A stretch of DNA of 6,337 bases from an archaeon (GTDB lineage: Archaea; Aenigmatarchaeota; Aenigmatarchaeia; GW2011-AR5; GCA-2688965), in the NCBI GenBank assembly GCA_002688965.1, contig NZEE01000074.1, forward strand, positions 1 through 6,337, written 5' to 3'. Positions 1-4,236 of this stretch are shown in pieces. The position numbers and the translations under genes were made by a program. The notes under the pieces are model-generated. The model had not been told where the DNA came from. It ran no database searches and worked only from the letters and a program-made list of their open reading frames with translations. Within the stretch, counting starts at the first letter, position 1, and every line of letters starts with the position of its first letter.

Positions 1-236
1 ATCTCTCCCTTTTCTACAAGCCTTTCAATTTCCTCTAATAACTCTTCTGGACTGTAATATAATGAATCTTTTCTTATAGGATATGTATCCTTCTGCAGCA
101 CAAGCCGTAAAGCCTGTATCCAGCCTATATTTGTAGACCATTCAGTCTGTAGTGCTGTAGGGACAGAATCACCATAACCTTCGTCTACTCTTTCGCATTG
201 TGCGAGCAGCCTTTTCACTTGATCTTCTGCTAACAT
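1..236 (-). CDS. Partial acidic protein of unknown function, C-terminus beyond the window
   Basis: I do not recognise this protein. The frame starts with ATG at 236 and stays open to base 1, giving 78 complete codons and no stop, so the gene continues outside the window. The start is well supported: AGGAG at 244-248 sits 7 nt upstream. The protein begins MLAEDQVKRLLAQ. It has a Trp/Gly segment near residues 32-40 (EWSTNIGWIQALRLVL) and then an acidic helix, PEELLEEIERLVEKGE, at the visible end. It looks soluble, helical and negatively charged, like many small early phage proteins. It overlaps the end of the upstream Cys-rich gene by 68 nt in a different frame. The strong ribosome binding site makes me trust this frame more than the tail of that neighbour. 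Function is unknown. Confidence 0.75.
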   Translation of the reverse strand, partial: MLAEDQVKRLLAQCERVDEGYGDSVPTALQTEWSTNIGWIQALRLVLQKDTYPIRKDSLYYSPEELLEEIERLVEKGE

Positions 237-336
237 TTTTAATCTCCTTTTTATAACAATTAACACAATAAGGAACGCCATTATTTGTTACAACAGCTAT
301 CTTATCGCATTCAATACAATGATTAGGTATCGGCAT
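169..336 (-). CDS. Small Cys-x2-Cys (zinc-knuckle-like) protein, 55 aa
   Basis: A small probable metal-binding protein. Two Cys pairs, C7/C10 (CIECDKI) and C24/C27 (CVNCYKKEI), are 13 residues apart, as in a short zinc knuckle or treble-clef-like finger. The C-terminal half is very basic (RRSSEKAARTMRKSRRRLW), which would suit nucleic-acid binding. I chose ATG 336 because it directly precedes the first Cys pair and overlaps the upstream gene by only 14 nt. Its ribosome binding site is weak (GGGA 8 nt upstream), so translation may be coupled to the upstream gene. The last 22 or so codons overlap the well-supported start of the next gene, so this tail is either dual-coded or unimportant. The CDKI and NCxKKEI blocks are shared with the upstream neighbour, which suggests paralogy. 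The partner and exact role are unknown. Confidence 0.6.
   Translation of the reverse strand: MPIPNHCIECDKIAVVTNNGVPYCVNCYKKEIKNVSRRSSEKAARTMRKSRRRLW
244..248 (-). promoter_or_regulatory. Strong ribosome binding site for the partial acidic gene
   Basis: AGGAG within AAAAAGGAGATT lies 7 nt before the ATG at 236. It sits inside the coding region of the upstream Cys-rich gene and fixes the start of a gene overlapped by that frame. Confidence 0.75.
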
Positions 337-523
337 GGAGCTTATCCCAACCTTTCTTATTTTTACTACCAATTTCTTTCTTAGCACAGTTCTTGCATAT
401 TTTTACCCATCTCCTATCATCCATTAGATGGGCAATGGCAGCATTTGGCCGCCTTAAATACTTATGCTTAGAAATTTTATCACAAAAAGTACATTTGAAT
501 GGTTCCATAGGTACTGGCCCCAT
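323..523 (-). CDS. Small Cys-x2-Cys (zinc-finger-like) protein, 66 aa
   Basis: A probable small zinc-binding protein. Numbered from ATG 523, the Cys pairs are C11/C14 (CTFCDKI) and C43/C46 (CKNCAKKEI), with 28 residues between them. A basic tail (GSKNKKGWDK) follows. The linker holds His20 and His32, but two Cys pairs are enough for one zinc ion. The start is uncertain: ATG 523 lies 14 nt beyond the upstream stop, and ATG 508 (61 aa) has a GGGG 9 nt upstream. Neither has a strong ribosome binding site. It resembles the next gene downstream in the CDKI and NCxKKEI motifs, suggesting a tandem duplication with a changed linker. Small Cys4 proteins in phages often bind nucleic acid or host enzymes, but nothing here shows the target. 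Confidence 0.6.
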   Translation of the reverse strand: MGPVPMEPFKCTFCDKISKHKYLRRPNAAIAHLMDDRRWVKICKNCAKKEIGSKNKKGWDKLHADT

Positions 524-536
524 GTATTTAACATTA

Positions 537-749
537 TTATACTGCACTGAACCACTTAAAGAATATAACAATAACTATCTTGTCTAATATCCATAATCCT
601 AGTAATAATAACAGTTTAAAATTAACTGACTTTCTATAAGTTACTTCCATTTCATTAGAAGTCTGCAAAGAAGAGTCAACCTTACGTTCCATTGCTTGCA
701 TTCTTTTATTTATTTCAACAATAGACTTTGCATTTCTAAATGCATCCAT
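537..749 (-). CDS. Small coiled-coil protein with one C-terminal membrane segment, 70 aa
   Basis: I do not recognise the family. Residues 1-35 or so form a charged amphipathic helix (INKRMQAMERKVDSSLQ) suited to a short coiled coil. Residues 49-66 are hydrophobic (LLLLLGLWILDKIVIVIFF) and look like one membrane-spanning segment, with a single Asp-Lys in the middle. The layout suggests a tail-anchored or spanin/holin-like small membrane protein, but there is no lysis gene nearby, so I make no functional call. ATG 749 is preferred because AAGGAG lies 7 nt upstream. The same frame is open to an ATG at 881, which would add 44 very basic residues (114 aa in total), but that start has no ribosome binding site. 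It follows a gap containing a predicted pseudoknot. Confidence 0.6.
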   Translation of the reverse strand: MDAFRNAKSIVEINKRMQAMERKVDSSLQTSNEMEVTYRKSVNFKLLLLLGLWILDKIVIVIFFKWFSAV

Positions 750-952
750 TATATAGCTCCTTATTTTACTAATTTTTTGACGTATAACACGCTTACGTTT
801 TAACCATTTTGAAACCTTAACAGTTGAAGTGTTCTTGTTAGAACGATTTGTTGCTGAATGTGATCGTGATATTCCTCTCATGAGACTTTAGGGGAGTCAG
901 ATTGTCGCTAACTCCCCTTCCGACAAGTCACCTCTTAGGAGATCATCCTAAA
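750..952. other. 203-nt intergenic region between SSB-like and membrane-protein genes
   Basis: This is the largest gap in the window. It contains the predicted pseudoknot at 890-926 and a small GTTCT/AGAAC hairpin at 831-844. A minus-strand frame also stays open from ATG 881 into the 70-aa gene and would add a basic 44-residue extension. I saw no convincing -35/-10 promoter pair and no T-rich terminator. Confidence 0.5.
890..926 (-). other. Predicted H-type RNA pseudoknot downstream of the SSB-like gene
   Basis: Two perfect inverted repeats interlock. Stem 1 pairs 921-926 with 902-907 (TTGTCG/CGACAA, 6 bp). Stem 2 pairs 911-918 with 890-897 (AGGGGAGT/ACTCCCCT, 8 bp). In the minus-strand transcript the connecting loops are 2, 3 and 4 nt, which suits a compact H-type fold. 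It begins about 27 nt after the SSB-like stop codon and ends 9 nt before the ATG at 881. No U-tract follows, so it is not a standard intrinsic terminator. It could stabilise the upstream mRNA, act as a protein-binding site, or hide the SD-like AGGGGAG inside stem 2. Confidence 0.5.
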
Positions 953-1510
953 TTAAAAAGGAATATCAGCGGTTTCGCTAGCTGCTTCCTTCTTAAGAGT
1001 TATAGTAGTTCCAGTGGTGCCATTACTACTAGGAGCACCATCTTTTACATACTTTTCATAATATCCTTCAGCCCTATGCATCCAGTATTTTACATCTTCT
1101 TCTGTAAAAGTATCAACATCATTAGAAAATACAGTAGGCGCAGGTTGTTTAAGAACTCTACTATATTTAGAGTTCTTAGGATCTGGATATAAATACACAT
1201 TCAATGTACGATCACGTAATACATTTGGATTATCATCAATAGTGACTGACTTCTCTCCATTTGGGCCGTCAAGCACTGAAGTAATGCCAGCATTAGCAAA
1301 TCTAAAGATACTACCAACAGCAAATTCATTGCCTTCTTTATCAAATGCTTCATATACACGCATATTTAGTGTTTCAGGTAATTCATTAAACCATACATCT
1401 AGATATGTACTATCATTGTCATTGGTGTCAAATGTAGCTTTTTTAATAGTTACTTCATGCCACCCTGGTGATAATTTACTACCACCTCTAACGGTTATTG
1501 TTCTTGACAT
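953..1510 (-). CDS. SSB-like single-stranded DNA-binding protein, 185 aa
   Basis: A probable phage single-stranded DNA-binding protein. The best evidence is the C-terminus, ETADIPF. This matches the acidic Asp-Ile-Pro-Phe tip that bacterial SSBs use to bind partner proteins, and it follows a low-complexity Ser/Gly/Thr linker (SSNGTTGTTITLKK) as in SSBs. Residues 1-120 or so contain short beta-like strands with aromatic residues (WHEVTIKKATF, YLDVWFNEL) compatible with an OB fold, but I see no diagnostic OB motif. The protein fits phage SSB-like families outside canonical bacterial SSB. The start ATG 1510 overlaps the upstream stop as TAATG, with AAGGAG 5 nt before it, so it should be translated with the annealase-like gene. 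That partner supports a role in phage recombination or replication. Confidence 0.65.
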   Translation of the reverse strand: MSRTITVRGGSKLSPGWHEVTIKKATFDTNDNDSTYLDVWFNELPETLNMRVYEAFDKEGNEFAVGSIFRFANAGITSVLDGPNGEKSVTIDDNPNVLRDRTLNVYLYPDPKNSKYSRVLKQPAPTVFSNDVDTFTEEDVKYWMHRAEGYYEKYVKDGAPSSNGTTGTTITLKKEAASETADIPF

Positions 1511-2103
1511 TATTTCTCCTTGGTTATTGTTTCTGATTTAGCCCTGGCCTCATACTCAGACACTAAGTTAAGAGTAATATCATGATACTTTTCTATAGTA
1601 TCTTTATCTCTCATATATAATGTTGAGCTTACCAGAGTTGTAATTTTCTTCTTTTGGGTTTCACTTAAAGCAACATGATCTTTATGGGTAATAAGCACTG
1701 CAACCATATCTTTATACAATTTAGTTAAAGCTTTTGGTGCTACTGTATTATTACCTGTCAAAGTATCATTTTGCTGTTGATGTATTGCATTCTGTACTTC
1801 ATTGGCTGAGGCAAATTCAGTCCCTGAATAACCTGCAGCTGCGACTGCGCGTCCAATTGATGAGGTCTCACAGTTCTCTAAAGCACTAGTTTTATTGATT
1901 TGAGAATTACCTTCACGTTCATAAGCATGACCTGTAAATATACCATTAGGTGTACTTATAGTTGCTTTAAAGACAACAATGCCATCAGTCCAAGAAACAA
2001 GATCTGTTTCAATACTAAAAGCTTTGCCTTTATATGTTTTATGAATTTCTGTTACACGTTCTGCAACAGTCTTGTATTCCCTACCATGTATTGTAACTGG
2101 CAT
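1510..2103 (-). CDS. Probable phage ssDNA-annealing/recombination protein (ERF/Rad52-like), 197 aa
   Basis: A likely recombination protein that anneals single strands. The central block, residues 46-107, holds a TGHAYE strand, NKTSALENCETSSIGRAVA and then FASANEV. This pattern, a Thr/Ser-Ala-x-Glu-x-Cys-Glu-Thr helix, Gly-Arg-Ala and an Ala-Ser-Ala-x-Glu-Val end, recurs in phage proteins from recombination modules; I recall it from general familiarity and ran no search. The N-terminus (GREYKTVAERVTEIHK) also fits. Residues 110-197 are polar and helical. ATG 2103 is chosen because AGGGAG lies 7 nt upstream. The frame is open to GTG 2193, but that extension consists of a DNA repeat and lacks a ribosome binding site. 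It shares TAATG with the SSB-like gene, which supports the role. The exact superfamily (ERF, Rad52 or another) is not settled. Confidence 0.55.
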   Translation of the reverse strand: MPVTIHGREYKTVAERVTEIHKTYKGKAFSIETDLVSWTDGIVVFKATISTPNGIFTGHAYEREGNSQINKTSALENCETSSIGRAVAAAGYSGTEFASANEVQNAIHQQQNDTLTGNNTVAPKALTKLYKDMVAVLITHKDHVALSETQKKKITTLVSSTLYMRDKDTIEKYHDITLNLVSEYEARAKSETITKEK

Positions 2104-2121
2104 CGGTTCTCTCCCTATATT

Positions 2122-2160
2122 ATGAATAGGCAGCCGAGAGACAGAATGAATTGGCAACCG
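2122..2160 (-). repeat. Two 15-bp direct repeats, 24-bp period, in the annealase leader
   Basis: On the plus strand ATGAATAGGCAGCCG (2122-2136) and ATGAATTGGCAACCG (2146-2160) match at 13 of 15 bases and start 24 bp apart. They lie just upstream of the annealase-like gene's ribosome binding site. Read in that gene's frame they give SRLPIH twice, but I think they are DNA sites or an old duplication, because the downstream start has the better ribosome binding site. Confidence 0.55.
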
Positions 2161-2200
2161 GCTACCCATCCGGTGTTTTGTGTTGTTGAGCACTATGCTC
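2157..2200 (-). promoter_or_regulatory. Two small hairpins in the leader between E1-like and annealase-like genes
   Basis: ACCGG/CCGGT (2157-2161 with 2170-2174, 8-nt loop) and GAGCA/TGCTC (2188-2192 with 2196-2200, 3-nt loop) can each form a 5-bp stem. There is no T-run after either, so they are not clear terminators. The whole gap (2104-2222) is otherwise the repeat region and the ribosome binding site. Confidence 0.3.
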
Positions 2201-2222
2201 GCCTGTAATTTACAACCATTTA

Positions 2223-2903
2223 TTATTTAGTGTCAAGCATCATTGTAGGAAAATGAAACAAAATTTCCTTTTCCAAAGGTTGTTTAGTTATAAACTTCCT
2301 AATTGCATTTACAATGAAGCTGCCAGACATATTAGAACAATAACTGGTTGCCTTTGCATTACAAGGTTCCTCGCTACCCTGATCGTCAGGATACCAAGTT
2401 TTAGTATATCTATCAACAGTGGGATTAGGAAAATTATATTGCTGATAAGTTTCAGCACCCATCCTGCCATCAATAAGACATAAAATACTATTATTTCGTT
2501 CTTTAAGCACAAGTTCTACTGCTTCTATCCTGCTTTTCATACTATCAAACCCAAGTATAACAATATCATTACCATAAGGATAAAGTTTTACAAATGTGTA
2601 AGGCTTGCATTCTATTATAGCATTACGATTTATTTCCATCATCATATTCATTAATGCTACTGATTTCATTATCCCAATATGCCTGGTGTCAAATTGAGAT
2701 ACACCTATATTAACATCTTCTACCTTATCTTTATCATATAATATAAAGTTAATACCTCCCATTCTAATAAGCTGTTGAGCTGCGGAGCTACCAATAGCCC
2801 CGCAACCCAATATATGGAAAGTATATTGATTCATATTATTAACTATACCAACATATCTGTCATTAAACACAGTATGATGTCCCATAATCAATACCATATG
2901 CAT
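2223..2903 (-). CDS. ThiF/E1-like adenylyltransferase (ubiquitin-like activating enzyme), about 226 aa
   Basis: Family members use ATP to adenylate the C-terminal glycine of a ubiquitin-like or sulfur-carrier protein. Numbered from ATG 2903, the nucleotide-binding loop is GCGAIG (33-38). The next strand gives YDKDKVEDVN, with Asp57 and Asp59 in the expected acidic positions, then Asn65, Gln70 and Lys80 (HIGIMKS). GFD with Asp120 and IDGRMG (144-149) follow the usual strand order. Cys181 (EEPCNAK) and Cys189 lie where a thioester Cys may occur. The usual Asn-x-x-Arg-Gln arginine is not seen (NIGVSQ), and no zinc-binding Cys-x2-Cys pairs are present, so this is a short, divergent form. The start is uncertain: 2903 has only a weak GGA upstream, and 2885 or 2834 are possible. 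It overlaps the JAB gene by 41 nt, implying coupled translation and shared function. Confidence 0.85.
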   Translation of the reverse strand: MHMVLIMGHHTVFNDRYVGIVNNMNQYTFHILGCGAIGSSAAQQLIRMGGINFILYDKDKVEDVNIGVSQFDTRHIGIMKSVALMNMMMEINRNAIIECKPYTFVKLYPYGNDIVILGFDSMKSRIEAVELVLKERNNSILCLIDGRMGAETYQQYNFPNPTVDRYTKTWYPDDQGSEEPCNAKATSYCSNMSGSFIVNAIRKFITKQPLEKEILFHFPTMMLDTK

Positions 2904-3807
2904 CAACAGGCTGTCCAGTATCCTTGTCTACAATCATATCCCAGGCGAATGATACGAGAACAAGATCAAGTAGTTCACTATCAGATTTTGGCAGTTTAAT
3001 GCGATAGTCAAACTTATTACTTTCCATCTTAGCATTATATACTTTGATAGCCTTACGGTAGGCTTTATGCTTTATTTCACCAGCACATAACTTTCCATTT
3101 AGCGTATCCAACTTGCCAATAAGATATTGTACAGCTATATCTTCATCATCTTCAACGCCAAAGCTTCTATTATATTCTTTTATTTCTTGACGTGCTGTAT
3201 AAGCATCACCAAGAGATAATTGGTTCTTATCATAACTTTGGTTATAACCATTTTTCTTCCAAACACTTCTGCTATATGACTGTTCTTCTGAGCATTTAGC
3301 CATTACTTCAGTAATGACTGTTTCAGGTATATCTGTATTAGGGCCATCTATAATATTTAAATCAATATCTTCACCAACTGCTATTGGATCCCACATTTGA
3401 ACCCTGAATTTAGATTCTTGCATAATATTAACTACAAGAAACATACTCCATAATCCAGAAGCATATTCTTTCATTGTGGCTTTATCAGTGCTACTCCAAA
3501 ATGCTTCCATATTACCATGACTATGCCACCATACAAATTGAATATCCTTGCCATGCTTTTGTGCCATTTCAATATAAAAATCAGCCAAAGATTCTTTGTC
3601 CATAGTACATGTACTACGAGTTGTTATTTGCTTAATGATAGTAGGTTCAGATAAAATCCAGTCATTTTGTTTATCTAACTTGGCTATCATCATACCACCA
3701 ATTTCATGTCCAAGTTCTCTTTTATCAACAACTTGGCTATGTCTTGCACGTGCGTAATGTTGAATTTTCATCCAATCATCATGAGATATATAGAATCCTG
3801 ACTTCAT
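2863..3807 (-). CDS. JAB/JAMM-domain metalloprotease (deubiquitinase-like), 314 aa
   Basis: JAB proteins are zinc isopeptidases that cut after the C-terminal glycine of ubiquitin-like proteins, releasing targets or maturing precursors. The motif is complete: Glu35 (HEIGG), then His95-x-His97, seven residues, Ser105-x2-Asp108 (WHSHGNMEAFWSSTD). This is the canonical HxH-x7-S-x2-D, so the enzyme should be active. The JAMM core ends near residue 140. The remaining 170 residues are an unassigned, mostly helical extension (a Lys-rich IKHKAYRKAIKVYNAK is at about 230-245). The start is firm: ATG 3807 with AGGAG 7 nt upstream, and its ATG overlaps the previous gene's stop as ATGA. Placed between a coiled-coil gene and an E1-like gene, and downstream of an E2-like gene, it most likely acts on the same conjugation pathway. 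Confidence 0.9.
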   Translation of the reverse strand: MKSGFYISHDDWMKIQHYARARHSQVVDKRELGHEIGGMMIAKLDKQNDWILSEPTIIKQITTRSTCTMDKESLADFYIEMAQKHGKDIQFVWWHSHGNMEAFWSSTDKATMKEYASGLWSMFLVVNIMQESKFRVQMWDPIAVGEDIDLNIIDGPNTDIPETVITEVMAKCSEEQSYSRSVWKKNGYNQSYDKNQLSLGDAYTARQEIKEYNRSFGVEDDEDIAVQYLIGKLDTLNGKLCAGEIKHKAYRKAIKVYNAKMESNKFDYRIKLPKSDSELLDLVLVSFAWDMIVDKDTGQPVDAYGIDYGTSYCV

Positions 3808-4220
3808 TCAATTTCTCCTTCAGTTGTATTCATTTGTTTGATTAGTTTCCTACCTGATCTTGCACTAAATAAAAATAGTCCAAGCTTTTTATTCTGATGA
3901 TGATAACCATTTTTAAAGTATCTTTCAAAGTGTGCTTCTGCTTTATTTAAAATCACATCCTTTGCATCTTCATCATTCACATAAAATACCCCTGAATAAT
4001 CACCCCACTCACCATCTTGTTCTACAACCTTTATTTCAGCATATTGCCTATTTATGTGAGCATCAAGAGTATTTCTCATTCTTAGTACATTTTTCTTTAT
4101 TTCAATTACAGTTTTTTCCAATGTGGCTATGGATGATTCTATACATTGTATTTTATAATCCATCTTTGCCTTTGCATCCTTTGCCTTTACATTAGAGTTA
4201 CGTTTATTATTAGGGTTCAC
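3804..4220 (-). CDS. Coiled-coil protein of unknown function in the E1/E2/JAB cassette, 138 aa
   Basis: I do not recognise the family. A Lys-rich start (MNPNNKRNSNVKAKDAKAK) precedes a likely coiled coil at residues 20-57 (IESSIATLEKTVIEIKKNVLRM). A compact C-terminal part follows: strand AEIKVVEQ, strand SGVFYVN, helix DEDAKDVILNKAEAHFERYF and strand KLGLFLFSA. This strand-strand-helix-strand order is what a beta-grasp fold would show, but that is a guess, and the protein ends NTTEGEIE rather than Gly-Gly. A GTG start at 4220 is chosen because AGGAG lies 5 nt upstream; the longer reading from TTG 4265 lacks a ribosome binding site and would overlap the E2-like gene. Its ATGA overlap with the JAB gene suggests coupled production and possibly a substrate or adaptor for it. 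Confidence 0.7.
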   Translation of the reverse strand: MNPNNKRNSNVKAKDAKAKMDYKIQCIESSIATLEKTVIEIKKNVLRMRNTLDAHINRQYAEIKVVEQDGEWGDYSGVFYVNDEDAKDVILNKAEAHFERYFKNGYHHQNKKLGLFLFSARSGRKLIKQMNTTEGEIE

Positions 4221-4225
4221 TTTAT

Positions 4226-4230
4226 CTCCT
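4226..4230 (-). promoter_or_regulatory. Ribosome binding site that selects a GTG start
   Basis: AGGAG (in AAAGGAGATAAAGTG) is 5 nt before GTG 4220. No comparable site precedes the upstream in-frame TTG 4265 or the ATG codons at 4259 and 4244, so the 138-aa coiled-coil protein should begin at GTG. Confidence 0.75.
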
Positions 4231-4236
4231 TTATTA

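Noticed and set aside
831..844. Short GTTCT/AGAAC inverted repeat
   Set aside because: Five bp with a 4-nt loop is expected by chance in AT-rich DNA, and nothing else nearby supports a function.
890..918. Intrinsic terminator after the SSB-like gene
   Set aside because: The 8-bp GC-rich stem is real, but no U-tract follows on either strand, so I describe it as part of a pseudoknot.
902..1192. Plus-strand ORF of 96 codons
   Set aside because: It is opposite the SSB-like gene, has no good ribosome binding site, and its product is a low-complexity Ser/Ile/Phe-rich shadow of the minus-strand codons.
2104..2193. N-terminal extension of the annealase-like protein from GTG 2193
   Set aside because: The added residues come from DNA repeats, there is no ribosome binding site before 2193 or ATG 2169, and ATG 2103 has a good one.
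2309..2512. Minus-strand ORF of 67 codons inside the E1-like gene
   Set aside because: It lies wholly within a well-supported gene in another frame and lacks a ribosome binding site.
3932..4195. Plus-strand ORF of 87 codons with many His and Leu
   Set aside because: It is antisense to the coiled-coil gene, and its His/Leu-rich composition is what the reverse of Lys/Asp/Ala codons gives.
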